NCBI GenBank assembly: GCA_903970165.1
Contig: CAJCHZ010000053.1
Location: forward strand, 28,837 to 92,836
Direction: 5' to 3'
Length of the DNA stretch: 64,000 nt
Source of the DNA: Betaproteobacteria bacterium
GTDB taxonomy: Bacteria; Acidobacteriota; Terriglobia; Acidiferrales; UBA7541
Numbering within the stretch: position 1 is the first letter of the stretch; every line of letters begins with the position of its first letter. Under the pieces are notes generated by a model that had not been told where the DNA came from, did not search any database, and saw only the letters and a list, made by a program, of their open reading frames with translations. Below are positions 1 through 9,270 of this stretch, one piece after another. The position numbers and the translations under genes were made by a program.

Positions 1-401
1 GCCGGATTGTTCTGGAGATCAAGCTGCTCGATTACACTGCCCGCGATGACGTCACTCTGCGCGATCCGGATTTGAGTCTGAAGCTTGGTGTCTAAGTCGA
101 TTCCCACGGGCAACATCATCTGGCTGTCCAGGCCAAGATCCTGCGAACCTTCCAAGTCAATCAGCAGCCGGGAGCATGCGTCGTAACGCCTTGGTAGAGT
201 TAACGAGAATGCTGTAACTAAAATAATGACCACGAACAGACAGCCTGCGACCATCCATCGTCGTTTTTGGAGAACCCGTAAGAGATCGACGATCGATAAA
301 TAATCAGCACCAGCTTCTATGGACGTTGGGAAGACATCGGGAATGCGAGTACGGTCTAGTTCTCCATGAGCTACTGTCGGAACTCGTTTAATTTCTTTCA
401 T
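1..401 (-). CDS. Wzz/GumC-like polysaccharide chain-length determinant, N-terminal part
   Basis: The frame is open from an ATG at 399-401 to the left edge, so only about the first 133 residues are present. A weak AGTAGGA-type ribosome site precedes the ATG. The visible protein has a soluble N-terminus of about 35 residues (with DYLSIVDLLRVLQKRRW), then one hydrophobic helix (about residues 50-70) and a periplasmic start containing RLLIDLEGSQDLGLDSQMM. This is the usual N-terminal layout of the Wzz domain of bacterial polysaccharide co-polymerases, which set chain length at the inner membrane. It is the last visible gene of the leftward locus that also holds the CapD-like dehydratase and DegT aminotransferase. 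Whether a C-terminal tyrosine kinase (BY-kinase type) is fused cannot be seen. Confidence 0.72.
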   Translation of the reverse strand, partial: MKEIKRVPTVAHGELDRTRIPDVFPTSIEAGADYLSIVDLLRVLQKRRWMVAGCLFVVIILVTAFSLTLPRRYDACSRLLIDLEGSQDLGLDSQMMLPVGIDLDTKLQTQIRIAQSDVIAGSVIEQLDLQNNP

Positions 402-590
402 ATCCTACTTGAGATGTCGCTTAGTTGAGATTGACAATCCTTCGAAAATTCGAAACAAAGTCTTTAGCCTTGAGAATTCTTGATTGGGAACCAGGCAGCG
501 CCATCGCCACGGACCTGTCGATGCTGCAACCGCCGGCGTACGCGTTATTTACGAAGGGCCAACGACTCGTCGACGCGTTTTACTGAAACC

Positions 591-2498
591 TTAGTCGCCC
601 GAGGCGACGTACGCGGTCGGAAGTGCCGTCCCGGTTAGGCTGGCCAATCGACGATTGGGTGTGAGTACTTCATGCGATGACTCGACCGGAACACCGTGGC
701 TGTATTCGGGAATGATTTCTTTGACTTTGGCGCGGATGGCAGCCTGTGCGCCGTCTATCGCGAGGTTTTGGAGTTCATCTAAATGCCGGCTCAGAGTAAA
801 CCAATTCATTGAATTCGCGCGCGTACAACGGACCTTCTTTTGCGAGGTTGGCATTGGTTCTTCGCTTCCATAGAACAGTTCCTCATAGAGTTTTTCACCT
901 GGTCGCAAACCGGTGAAGACAATCTTAACTTGGTCCTCCGACTTTCCCGAGAGCCGGATCAGAGTTTTAGCGAGGTCCACGATGCGTATCGGTTCCCCCA
1001 TGTCGAGAACAAGCACGTTCCCATGGTCTCCGACTGTGAATGCCTGAAGCACCAGCGAGACGGCTTCCGGTATGGTCATGAAGTAGCGCGTGATGTCGGG
1101 GTGGGTGATTGTGAGCCGTTGAGTTGTTCGGATTTGTTCTTGGAGAATGGGAACAACGCTGCCTTGCGAACCAAGAACGTTCCCAAAACGCACGGAAAGG
1201 CAGCGCATACGAGACGAAGGCCGCGCAGATACGATCAATTCGCCTAAGCGTTTCGTGCAGCCCATGAAGCTAGTGGGTTGCACTGCTTTGTCTGACGAAA
1301 TCAGAAGGAATCGCTCACACCCAACCTCGGACGCGGCGTCGAGCAGGTTTAGCAGGGCAAATACGTTATTCTTCAATGCTTCGCTAAGGTTTTCCTCCAT
1401 CAGTGGTACGTGTTTGTACGCGGCGGCGTGAAAGATAACCTGTACAGCATGGTCCGATAGAACGCTTCGAACGTAATCCGTGTCTCCGATGTCCGCTAGG
1501 CAGTAAACAGTTCGAGACGCCGCAGGGTGACCTGCGAATCCTTGTTGGAGGTAGAACAATGGCGTTTCTGCTTGGTCCAAGCAAATTAGTTTCGCGGGTT
1601 TGTAACCAAGGACTTGACGACAAAGCTCGGTGCCGATCGACCCTGCCGCTCCAGTAATCATCACGACTTTGTTTTCAATCTGATGTCGGACCGCATCGAG
1701 GTTCATCTCTACGGGATCGCGTCCGAGAAGGTCTTCTAAGTTCACTTCGCGAAGCTGCTGCAAGGTAATTTTGTCCGCTACGAGATCGAGCAGCCCGGGT
1801 ATCGTTCTGTAGCTTCGTTTGCTGCGCTGACAATTCTCGACTATGTTCCTCATCTCCGAGCCGGTCGCCGAGGGCACTGCAATTAAGATCTCGTCAATCC
1901 AATGCTTCATCGCGAGCTCAGAGATTTGATCCGTGGTTCCCAGTACTGGCACACCGTGCACAGAGTAGTTCGCCTTTGCAGGATTGTCATCGATGCAGCC
2001 AACTGGCGCATATCCACCGCGCGACAGTTGGCGAATCAGCGACTCACCAGCGTCCCCAGCCCCTACCACTAGAACACGTTTGCCGGTGTCCCCTTTTCGC
2101 CGCCTCGCTGTCCTGTTTAGTTGGCACCGGCAAGCCAATCGCACTCCGCTTAACAATGTCGTTGTCAGGACTGCTTCAAGTATGTAAATCGAAATCGGCA
2201 CAGTCTTAAGGCCGAACACGAATCTGGTAACAATTACAATGCCGGCTGAACCGAGCGCCACAGACTTTATAATATCTTCGATATCTTTCACTCCGGTATA
2301 GCGCCAATAACCATCAAGCAAGTTGAAAAGGGCCATAGATGCAAATCGGAGTGCGAGTACAACGGGAGCGACTAGCAGTAGCAGTGACCCGCCAGGGAGT
2401 GAAAACTCAAAACGCAGCAGCCATGCCAAAGTCCACGAGCACAGAATCAGAAGACCTTGTAACGCAGGAATGGTCAAGGATTGGCGGGTCAATCGCAT
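591..2498 (-). CDS. CapD/WbpM/FlaA1-like nucleotide-sugar 4,6-dehydratase (membrane-anchored)
   Basis: A 635-residue protein starting at an ATG behind an excellent AAAGGAGACTT ribosome site. About four membrane helices fill residues 10-120. A first Rossmann segment carries GAGDAG near residues 146-151, and the catalytic extended-SDR domain carries TGAAGSIG near 282-289. The catalytic region has SSDKA at 401-405 and the MGCTK form (Met412, Lys416) that replaces the YxxxK of ordinary SDRs in long-chain WbpM-type UDP-sugar 4,6-dehydratases. Length and architecture match that family, which makes 4-keto-6-deoxy sugars at the inner membrane for O-antigen, capsule or glycoprotein glycans. The neighbouring DegT aminotransferase would aminate such a keto sugar. 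The exact substrate, probably UDP-GlcNAc, is inferred. Confidence 0.9.
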   Translation of the reverse strand: MRLTRQSLTIPALQGLLILCSWTLAWLLRFEFSLPGGSLLLLVAPVVLALRFASMALFNLLDGYWRYTGVKDIEDIIKSVALGSAGIVIVTRFVFGLKTVPISIYILEAVLTTTLLSGVRLACRCQLNRTARRRKGDTGKRVLVVGAGDAGESLIRQLSRGGYAPVGCIDDNPAKANYSVHGVPVLGTTDQISELAMKHWIDEILIAVPSATGSEMRNIVENCQRSKRSYRTIPGLLDLVADKITLQQLREVNLEDLLGRDPVEMNLDAVRHQIENKVVMITGAAGSIGTELCRQVLGYKPAKLICLDQAETPLFYLQQGFAGHPAASRTVYCLADIGDTDYVRSVLSDHAVQVIFHAAAYKHVPLMEENLSEALKNNVFALLNLLDAASEVGCERFLLISSDKAVQPTSFMGCTKRLGELIVSARPSSRMRCLSVRFGNVLGSQGSVVPILQEQIRTTQRLTITHPDITRYFMTIPEAVSLVLQAFTVGDHGNVLVLDMGEPIRIVDLAKTLIRLSGKSEDQVKIVFTGLRPGEKLYEELFYGSEEPMPTSQKKVRCTRANSMNWFTLSRHLDELQNLAIDGAQAAIRAKVKEIIPEYSHGVPVESSHEVLTPNRRLASLTGTALPTAYVASGD

Positions 2499-2635
2499 AA
2501 GTCTCCTTTAAGTGAAGGCATTTCGATTGTAAATTCAGGCTCTCGGGCACTATCGGACTGAAAAACCAGCGGCTCAACCTATAGGAATGGTATTGAGGTT
2601 CATCTCTGTAGGCACGCCTGAGGGGCGACCGTCGA

Positions 2636-3889
2636 TCAGTATGCCTTGCGAACTAGTTGCCGGCTGATAGGTTGCAACACGGTTGAGGCCCTTCTTCTAC
2701 CTCCGCACGCCGCAGCCATGACCTTCTCTATTGCGCGGCAATTATTCTGAATGTCGTTCTCAGTTAAGGTTGGATGAATCAAGAACATGAGACTCGTCTC
2801 GCCAAGTCCCCTTGCAATCGGAAGGCTATCCTCGCTCCCCTGCCGACAGCGAAAGGCTTTCTCTCGATAGATCTCGCTGCAACTTCCGACTAAGCACGAT
2901 GTTCCTTCGGCGTTAACAGCCGCCATAATACGATTGCGATTCCAACCCGTCGCGAGTCTTTCCGGACGGACAAACGCATAGTACTTGTAATAGGCGTGAT
3001 ACAAGTCCGCCGCAGGCACCGCGATGCGCAATCCCCTGAGTTCCGACAGTCTTTCGTCCATCATTGCCGCGAAGCGCCGCCGAGTCTTCACCCACATCGG
3101 GATCCTCTTTAGCGCGACGCGTCCGATTGCCGATTGCATTTCCGTCATTCTTCCGTTTGTGCCAAACGATTCGTGAAGCCAGCGAAACCCTGGCGCGTGT
3201 TCGCGGTTGTAGACGGCGTCGTAGCTTTTGCCGTGATCCTTGTAGCTCCATGCACGGTCCCACAGAATCGTGTCGTTGGTGGTGAGCATACCCCCCTCGC
3301 CGCCCGTCGACATTATTTTGTCTTGGCAGAACGAAAATGCGCCTACATCTCCAATAGATCCGACAGGTCTGCCCTTATACGTAGCACCCTGCGCCTGGGC
3401 ACAGTCTTCTACAATCTTCAATCCGTGCTCGCGGGCCAACTCCACGATGCCGTCCATATCGCATGGCCATCCCGCCAGATGCACAGCAATGATTGCTTTC
3501 GTCCGTGCAGTAATCTTCGTCCGGATAGTATCTGCGGTTACGTTTTGGCTGTCGGGGCTTACGTCTGCGACTACAGGACGTGCTCCTACTGCAACGACGC
3601 AGCTCGCGGACGCTATGAAGGTGCGGCTTGAGGTGATGACTTCGTCGCCAGGACCAATATTCAACGCCTTCAAAGCTGTTTCAAGCGCCACCGTTCCGTT
3701 TGCCAGTGCAATCCCATACTTGCATCCGGCAGCTTCGGCGAATTCCCTCTCGAACAAGCGCCCTTCTTCACCGGTCCAGTAGTTCACATTCCCCGATTGA
3801 AGGACACGCGTGGCCGCCTCGATTTCCTCGGAAGCGAAGTAAGGCCAGGGAGCCGCGCGATGGGAACTTAGAGGATTTCTCGAATTCAT
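2636..3889 (-). CDS. DegT/DnrJ/EryC1/StrS PLP-dependent sugar aminotransferase
   Basis: A 417-residue protein typical in length for the fold-type I sugar aminotransferases that convert NDP-4-keto-6-deoxy sugars to amino sugars. Visible motifs are the cofactor region around residues 60-70 (ALANGTVALE), Asp162 in EDCAQAQGA, and Lys191 in FSFCQDKIMSTGGEGG, the expected Schiff-base lysine for PLP. The ATG is preceded by AAGGA about ten bases upstream. It lies between the CapD-like dehydratase (137 bases downstream) and a secreted hypothetical gene, all on the same strand, so a role in making a polysaccharide amino sugar is a good inference. Sugar specificity cannot be read from the sequence. Confidence 0.9.
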   Translation of the reverse strand: MNSRNPLSSHRAAPWPYFASEEIEAATRVLQSGNVNYWTGEEGRLFEREFAEAAGCKYGIALANGTVALETALKALNIGPGDEVITSSRTFIASASCVVAVGARPVVADVSPDSQNVTADTIRTKITARTKAIIAVHLAGWPCDMDGIVELAREHGLKIVEDCAQAQGATYKGRPVGSIGDVGAFSFCQDKIMSTGGEGGMLTTNDTILWDRAWSYKDHGKSYDAVYNREHAPGFRWLHESFGTNGRMTEMQSAIGRVALKRIPMWVKTRRRFAAMMDERLSELRGLRIAVPAADLYHAYYKYYAFVRPERLATGWNRNRIMAAVNAEGTSCLVGSCSEIYREKAFRCRQGSEDSLPIARGLGETSLMFLIHPTLTENDIQNNCRAIEKVMAAACGGRRRASTVLQPISRQLVRKAY

Positions 3890-4048
3890 TTTTGTAAGTC
3901 CTTCGTTTTAGGAAAACAATTAGGAAAGTTGAAGCAGAAATTCCGGAACCAGCATTAAAATCGTCAACTTCGAAGCCACCCATTTGGAGAAGCAAGGACA
4001 ACACGGTAACTCATCACTGAGTGCGAATTCCGCGACCAATTTCAAAGG

Positions 4049-4693
4049 TCAGTGCGGGCGTTTGCCAGCTTTGACGATAAACACGAAGTCAAATGATGTC
4101 GCCAATACTTGTGGTACGAACCACCAACGTTTTTCCTTTTTCTTCAGATAATAGCCGAGGTAAGAAACACCCGCTGAAGCTTCCAAGCCAACCCCGTACA
4201 TGACAAAGCGGGGGCGTATGGTCGTAGGAAGCGAGCGACATCCGCCCGCCGCGAGGCAGCCCTGCATCAGCTCAATCGCGGCAATGTTGGAAGCAAACAC
4301 GGAGCCAGTAGCGATCAAATAAGGCAGCCTTGACGTCCCGTCAGCGCCCGCACCCATGGGTGGAGGATTCACCGATTTGCGCCCGTAGCTAAATCCTGCG
4401 CTCGATGAGGTAGCTTCGCTGTCGGATCGTACTTTTGCCTCTGGCATATCCGGCAAGCTGTCGGGTCCACTCTGCACCGGTACCCCGGTGGTGCCTGGGG
4501 TCAAGGTCTGGCCATTTTTGTTGTCTGGGGAGACTACAAGCGGAACCGGCGTCGGGAAAACGGGATTGATCTTGCAGGTTGCATCTGGTGTTTTGCAAGT
4601 GGCACTGCCGGCCGATTGAGCGAAGATCGGCGCTGATGAAAGCGCGATGAACATCGCTAGCTGGCAGGATCTAGCGATGAGGACAAGCTTCAT
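4049..4693 (-). CDS. secreted hypothetical protein in polysaccharide locus
   Basis: A 214-residue protein with an ATG behind AAGGAGTACTA. It starts with a signal peptide (hydrophobic stretch about residues 8-22, likely cut after IFAQS). The mature part has a low-complexity Pro/Gly/Asn linker, then at about residues 120-200 a region with hydrophobic helices, several cysteines and the pattern VMYGVGLEASAGVSYLGYY. This could be a small membrane or outer-membrane-associated domain. I do not recognise the family. Its position between the NusG-like regulator and the sugar aminotransferase suggests an accessory role in export of the polysaccharide, but nothing in the protein proves it. Confidence 0.65.
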   Translation of the reverse strand: MKLVLIARSCQLAMFIALSSAPIFAQSAGSATCKTPDATCKINPVFPTPVPLVVSPDNKNGQTLTPGTTGVPVQSGPDSLPDMPEAKVRSDSEATSSSAGFSYGRKSVNPPPMGAGADGTSRLPYLIATGSVFASNIAAIELMQGCLAAGGCRSLPTTIRPRFVMYGVGLEASAGVSYLGYYLKKKEKRWWFVPQVLATSFDFVFIVKAGKRPH

Positions 4694-4761
4694 TAGTACT
4701 CCTTATGCGACAAAAAATTGAACTACGGCGGAAGCCCCACAAGCCAATACTCAAAGGCCAA

Positions 4762-5337
4762 CTACTGGCAGACTTCGACGGGTTCCAGGTCATGAAGATC
4801 AACTTCCACTGCCACGCTTCGCATGATCAAATCCAAGCTGATTACGACTCGCACGCTGTTTTTTAAACGGATTACGACACCTTCCATCCCGCCTAATGCG
4901 CCGTGTTTGATTCGGGCACGCTCGCCCTCTTTCAGGAACGGATGAGGTTCGGCGTTTCGCGTCGTGAGCCCTGCACGAAGCGCATCGATTTCGTTGTCCC
5001 GAAGCGGTGTTGGCCGACCGGCTGTGCCCACAAAAAACACCACGCTTGGGACGTTAAGTACACGCGCACGCTCGTTGTTGGAAATACGCGCGAAGATGTA
5101 GCCGGGGAACAACGGCATGTCCAGTTTCGCTACACAACGATTCTTCCATCGATGTTCAACCGCGTATTTCGGGAGGTAGTTCTCAATTTCGCGAGCGTTG
5201 AATCGTTTTGCAACCTGTGCTTCGTGCGACGGTCGCACATAGATCGCGTGCCAGTGTCGAGCTGTTTGATCTTCTGTCGAAACCATAATGCCTTTGGTAA
5301 GATCCATTTTCGTTCGCGAAGCCCATGGCTTCGCCAC
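4762..5337 (-). CDS. NusG/UpxY/RfaH-like transcription antiterminator
   Basis: A NusG-family protein of up to 191 residues. The N-terminal NGN domain begins at RHWHAIYVRPSHEAQVAK and includes LFPGYIFARI and VVFFVG; the C-terminal KOW-type segment includes GERARIKHGALGGMEGVVIR. The longest frame begins with a GTG at 5335-5337, but an ATG at codon 18 (first base 5286) gives a 174-residue protein that fits the family better and has AAAGG just upstream. Specialised NusG paralogues at the head of capsule/EPS operons (UpxY, RfaH, LoaP types) let polymerase read through long operons. Here it is the first gene of the leftward polysaccharide locus, with a long untranslated region before it. I infer operon-specific antitermination rather than a housekeeping NusG. 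Confidence 0.85.
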   Translation of the reverse strand: MAKPWASRTKMDLTKGIMVSTEDQTARHWHAIYVRPSHEAQVAKRFNAREIENYLPKYAVEHRWKNRCVAKLDMPLFPGYIFARISNNERARVLNVPSVVFFVGTAGRPTPLRDNEIDALRAGLTTRNAEPHPFLKEGERARIKHGALGGMEGVVIRLKNSVRVVISLDLIMRSVAVEVDLHDLEPVEVCQ

Positions 5338-6245
5338 TGCGCCTTAGCAACCGGCGCATTTTCGATCATCTAAACTGTTCGAACTGCCAAGCAGAAAAGA
5401 CAAATCCTGCGAGCAGCATTCGGATGCATCTGTGAGGCAATTCAATGCCCAGTCTCGGCGTGGCATTGATGGAAGCTAATCCGTTTGAATTGAGATGTTT
5501 GACAATAACTTGATCCCGCCGTATTGCTCACTTACGAATCCGATTTCCAGAATCCAGTTCAGTTTCCTGGACGGATTTATTTCGTTCGGCTCTAAATAAC
5601 TTTCTCAATACTCTATTTGAGAAACTCGTTTTCTAAGGCGAGCTGGAGGACTTACTTCCCTCCATTCCGTTGAAGGCTGACTGCGGTTGCGTCCTTTTTC
5701 ACTAAGACTTCAAAGGTCAACATCCCAGCTAGGTTGTACAAAATATCCGATGGGCAGTAGAGGTACACAAAAGCCAGAGAGCCACGAAGACTTTGCCCGA
5801 ACCAGTGTCGGCTCATTCTTTAGTTTTGTCCGGCTTTTGTACATTTGTCTATTCGTCAGACGGATTTCCGTTCTATCGTCCCGTCTTTTCATGACTTTAC
5901 AACGGCAACACGCTTGCATACCCGATCTGGACCAACATGGGGAAGATGAGGACCAATCACCCTTGTTGTGCTGGTTAGAAGACAAACAGGCGGGGCTTCG
6001 ATTCCGTTATTTCCGACGTCCACTCTGACGAGTTATTCGTTCAAGCTCGTGTTTTGATTTCGCGGGAGAGCTTTGATTGTCGATTGCATTCGCAAACGAT
6101 AAGCGTGAACGGTTAGTGGGGAATACGGCGGCGTTCGAAGCGAAATAAATTGTCATCCCACTGCCGGATGGGGAGGGGCAACCGTTAGCAGACGCTCTTG
6201 TAGACAGATGCGGACGCGAGCGCAGCAAATTCCCTCTTCCTGCAG
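5338..6245. promoter_or_regulatory. gene-free leader/intergenic region between EPS operon and pilB-like gene
   Basis: About 900 bases with no convincing gene. The short open frames on both strands have no family signal or good start. The stretch is much longer than its neighbours' gaps and lies in front of the NusG-like gene, as expected if the operon has a long regulated 5' leader. It contains an inverted repeat at 5601-5624. On the plus strand there is TTGACA at 5499-5504 followed after 17 bases by TATTGC, a weak sigma-70-like match with no near plus-strand gene. No ops/JUMPStart element was found. Confidence 0.45.
5601..5624. repeat. inverted repeat in polysaccharide operon leader
   Basis: Eight-base perfect arms TTTCTCAA and TTGAGAAA are separated by eight bases, in the gene-free region upstream of the NusG-like gene. 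It is AT-rich with no U-run on either side, so it is a possible operator or pause hairpin rather than a clear terminator. Function is unknown. Confidence 0.4.
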
Positions 6246-8180
6246 ATGTTCTGGGCTAAAGACGGTCAGGCGTTACTGGCGAGAAACGAAATGACACAGA
6301 AAAAGAGATTGGGGGAAATCCTCTACGAACGCGGCCAAATATCGGCCGCCGACCTGGAGAAAGCCCTCCTAGAACAAGGCAAGATCATTCGCCTCGGCGA
6401 GTTACTTCTGCAGCGGAAACTTGTTTCCAAGAAGGAACTCGCGGCGGCACTGTGGGAAATATCCGGCGTCGAGCATCTCGAATGCCAGGAACTAAGTCCA
6501 ACTCCAGAAACTCTCTCACTTATTCCCCCTGCCCTCGCGCGGAGGTGCCGCGCTATTCCAATCGAATCCAACGAAAAGACAGTCACTGTCGTCATGGTAG
6601 AACCACAAAACCTCCAGCTCTTGGATGAGCTTCGCTTCAAAACTGGGCTAAAGATATTACCCAAGCTGGGTTTCCAGGACGAAGTGCTATCGGCCATCGA
6701 GCGGCTGTACGGCACCTCGGAGGCGCCTCCGGAGGACATCCAGGTCGCTGACGACACCACCGGAATGGAATTCATCTCCTCAAGTTCGCAGGAGCGAAAC
6801 GTAGAGGCGATGCGAGAAATGCAGGTCGAGCTCAAGCACAAGTCGAAAACCACACCGGCAGTGCACCTCGTGGCCATGATGATCAAGGCCGCGGTTACCA
6901 AAAAGGCCAGCGACATTCACATAGAACCCCAGCAAAGCGACACAGCGGTAAGGTTTCGCGTTGACGGTATTCTGCGTGATCACCAACGGATACCGCGCAT
7001 CTTACAAAACACGGTTGCCTCGCGTGTCAAGATACTCTCCGACATGGACATCGCAGAAAGACGCAATCCCCAAGACGGAAGATTTCTTGTGAAGATCGCC
7101 GGCCGAAGAGTCGATCTGCGTGTTTCTACGCTTCCCACTCAATACGGCGAAAAAGTTGTGATGAGACTGCTGGAGGGCGAATCACCGCTGAAGGAGTTCT
7201 CTTCGCTCGGAATTCCCAAAGAAATCGCCGATGCGCTGAGCGAGATCGTGCGGCTTCCGCAGGGGATGCTGCTGGTGACGGGACCAACGGGCTCCGGCAA
7301 GAGCACGACCTTATATTCGTGTCTGCATCTAATTCGGCGGCCCACGGTCAACATCGTTACTGTAGAGGACCCGGTCGAGTATGTCTTGCCCGGGCTCAAT
7401 CAGGTGCAGGTAAATGTAAAGGCCGGGCTGACCTTCGCGAGTTGCCTTCGCTCGGTTCTGCGACAAGATCCAGACGTGGTCATGCTGGGCGAAATCCGGG
7501 ATATGGAGACTGCGGAAATTGCTGTCAAAGCGGCGCAGACGGGCCATTTCGTGCTCTCCACCCTGCATACGAACGATAGCATTTCGGCCGTCACACGGTT
7601 GATTGACCTCGGCGTTCCGGGATATCAAATTGCAAGCGCTCTGAGCGCTGTTATCGCGCAGCGGCTGATTCGGCGGCTCTGTTCGTGCCACTACTCTTCG
7701 GTTCCGACGCCGGAATATATCCAGTCGCTCAGGTTGTCTGGACTAACTGTGCCGCCAGATATACAACAGGTAGTCAATGGATGCGACGCTTGCGACTTCA
7801 CCGGTTTTCGCGGACGCATCGGCATTTATGAGATGCTGATATGCAACGATGCCTTGCGGCAATCGATCCGGTCCGGAAATCATAACGATGAAATGAGAGT
7901 GTTGGCGCGCCAGAACGGGATCAAGTTCATGCAGGAGTATGCATTGGATCTTGTGCGGGAGGGTTTGACAACGATCGAGGAGGTCCAGCGCGTCGTAGCC
8001 TTCAGCCAGGCGTCTGTGGAGACCTGCAAGTCTTGTGCGCGGGAACTCTCACCGAATTTCTCGTTTTGCCCCTTCTGTGGGTCCGATCGGCTCAGTTCGG
8101 AGCCGCGGCAGCGACCGCAACATCCCCAGGCGCCTGCGAGGATGAAAAGAGTGGGACGCAAACGGGAGGCTATCAACTAA
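6246..8180 (+). CDS. PilB/GspE-type secretion ATPase with MshEN domain and C-terminal zinc ribbon
   Basis: A 644-residue AAA-type ATPase of the type IV pilus/type II secretion family. Residues 20-70 form an MshEN domain: the first motif, RLGEILYERG followed by ISAADLEKALLEQ, matches the c-di-GMP-binding consensus, and a second copy starts at RLGELLLQRKL with the motif glycine replaced by Lys. The ATPase core has Walker A GPTGSGKS (about 346-353), Walker B VVMLGEIRD (about 411-419) and the zinc segment CDACDFTGFRGRIGIYEM. After the usual end there is an extra zinc ribbon with Cys594, Cys597, Cys608 and Cys611. The start may be the ATG at 6246 or the one at 6291, which would place MshEN at the N-terminus. 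No other pilus genes are near, so it is an orphan hexameric motor likely paired with machinery elsewhere. Confidence 0.9.
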   Translation: MFWAKDGQALLARNEMTQKKRLGEILYERGQISAADLEKALLEQGKIIRLGELLLQRKLVSKKELAAALWEISGVEHLECQELSPTPETLSLIPPALARRCRAIPIESNEKTVTVVMVEPQNLQLLDELRFKTGLKILPKLGFQDEVLSAIERLYGTSEAPPEDIQVADDTTGMEFISSSSQERNVEAMREMQVELKHKSKTTPAVHLVAMMIKAAVTKKASDIHIEPQQSDTAVRFRVDGILRDHQRIPRILQNTVASRVKILSDMDIAERRNPQDGRFLVKIAGRRVDLRVSTLPTQYGEKVVMRLLEGESPLKEFSSLGIPKEIADALSEIVRLPQGMLLVTGPTGSGKSTTLYSCLHLIRRPTVNIVTVEDPVEYVLPGLNQVQVNVKAGLTFASCLRSVLRQDPDVVMLGEIRDMETAEIAVKAAQTGHFVLSTLHTNDSISAVTRLIDLGVPGYQIASALSAVIAQRLIRRLCSCHYSSVPTPEYIQSLRLSGLTVPPDIQQVVNGCDACDFTGFRGRIGIYEMLICNDALRQSIRSGNHNDEMRVLARQNGIKFMQEYALDLVREGLTTIEEVQRVVAFSQASVETCKSCARELSPNFSFCPFCGSDRLSSEPRQRPQHPQAPARMKRVGRKREAIN

Positions 8181-8563
8181 TGAATAACAATCGCCGCGTT
8201 CCTGGAAAACAGTCGACTGCACGGTCGGGCCCTCGTGTATATAGCCTCCGCGAAATCACAATCTCTTACGAGGGTCAAAACGCCCAAATTGTGGTGAAGC
8301 CGCCAAACCTCAGCGCGCGAGGAATGTTCATCAACACGAGCCAAACCTTTCCCGAGGGCGCTATTCTGAATCTTCGATTCACTCTTGTCCTGACTGGCGC
8401 GGAGGTTCGAACTCGCTGCGAAGTACGCTATAGCCAGGCCGGCGTGGGGATAGGCGTGGAGTTCATCGGGCTGCCGGCCCTGGCAACAAAATCAATCGAA
8501 CGGGAAATCGCCCTGGGCGCTGGGTTTCGCAACCACCCCAGGTTGCGAAAAAGATTGAAATAG
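8180..8563 (+). CDS. PilZ-domain protein, degenerate N-terminal motif
   Basis: A 127-residue protein whose ATG overlaps the stop of the upstream ATPase gene (TAATG), so the two are translationally coupled. The sequence has the beta-barrel pattern of PilZ domains: PPNLSARGMFI corresponds to the D/NxSxxG motif, and CEVRYSQAGVGIGVEFIG matches the late strand. The RxxxR motif that normally binds c-di-GMP is not clearly present before it, since the N-terminus reads GPRVYSLREI. This may be a PilZ fold with weak or no nucleotide binding, acting as a partner of the adjacent motor ATPase. That role is inferred from coupling only. Confidence 0.8.
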   Translation: MNNNRRVPGKQSTARSGPRVYSLREITISYEGQNAQIVVKPPNLSARGMFINTSQTFPEGAILNLRFTLVLTGAEVRTRCEVRYSQAGVGIGVEFIGLPALATKSIEREIALGAGFRNHPRLRKRLK

Positions 8564-9030
8564 GGAGTCACCCGAAACGCATGTAAGCGCTGCCGCTAGT
8601 TGTGTCCGAAACGGGAAGCTGAAGATCGGAATAAAGTCGCCAAGGGGTATCTATACACCACCAAGATGACCAACTCTTGCGGACAACAAGGCTTCATGAT
8701 CCCGTCACTTATCCATCGACGAGCAAGCAGCGTGTCTGATCCTCGGAATGCGATCCACAGAGCCTGCAGTGACGATTTTTACTCTGAACCTCGAACGCCG
8801 GACTCTCACTATCGCTTGCCAAATCTCCGAACAAATTCAACCCTTCCGCTCAGGTTCCCGCCGGAAACGGCGAGAATCAGGTGTGGAAGCCAGAGTGAAC
8901 AAAAATCCATGGACGACAAAAACCCTGTGTCTTTATGGGGACGTTCGTGCTGTGTAGTATTGGTTCCGGTCGCCAAGGACAAAACGGTTGCTAAAAACAC
9001 CAACAATAAAAAGTGAAAAGATTTTTAGAA
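8564..9030. other. gene-poor spacer
   Basis: A 138-codon frame crosses this region, but its composition and lack of any family pattern make it unconvincing. No terminator, repeat or promoter stands out. Confidence 0.4.
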
Positions 9031-9270
9031 ATGCACAATAAAACGAACAACAAAATCTCCGCTGCATTCATCGAAGAACACCGTGAACGCGTCAACCGGG
9101 AAAACCTGGAACGACTCTGGAAGCTAGAAGCCTTGGATTGCTTGTTCACCGAGGTCAAAGACGACCCCGAAGATTTCCACCGTCTTTGGATGCGCCCTCT
9201 GCTCGCTTCAGGTCTAACCTTCGAATCCGCTCTTGCGATACTGATCGAAGGCCGCTTCCACCCAAACTAA
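9031..9270 (+). CDS. small hypothetical protein
   Basis: About 79 residues from the ATG at 9031; a GTG at 9013 would add six. The sequence is rich in charged and aromatic residues and reads like a compact helical protein (RENLERLWKLEALDCLFTEV, then DDPEDFHRLWMRPLL and LAILIEGRFHPN). I do not recognise a family. It follows the PilB-like/PilZ pair after a gap of about 470 bases, so co-expression is uncertain. Its natural-looking amino-acid composition is the main support. Confidence 0.4.
   Translation: MHNKTNNKISAAFIEEHRERVNRENLERLWKLEALDCLFTEVKDDPEDFHRLWMRPLLASGLTFESALAILIEGRFHPN

Noticed and set aside
5499..5527. TTGACA-N17-TATTGC as a plus-strand promoter for the PilB-like gene
   Set aside because: It lies more than 700 bases upstream with a weak -10; kept only as a note in the intergenic entry.
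8600..9016. Plus-strand frame of 138 codons
   Set aside because: Start lacks a ribosome site, the composition is not protein-like, and no motif is recognised.
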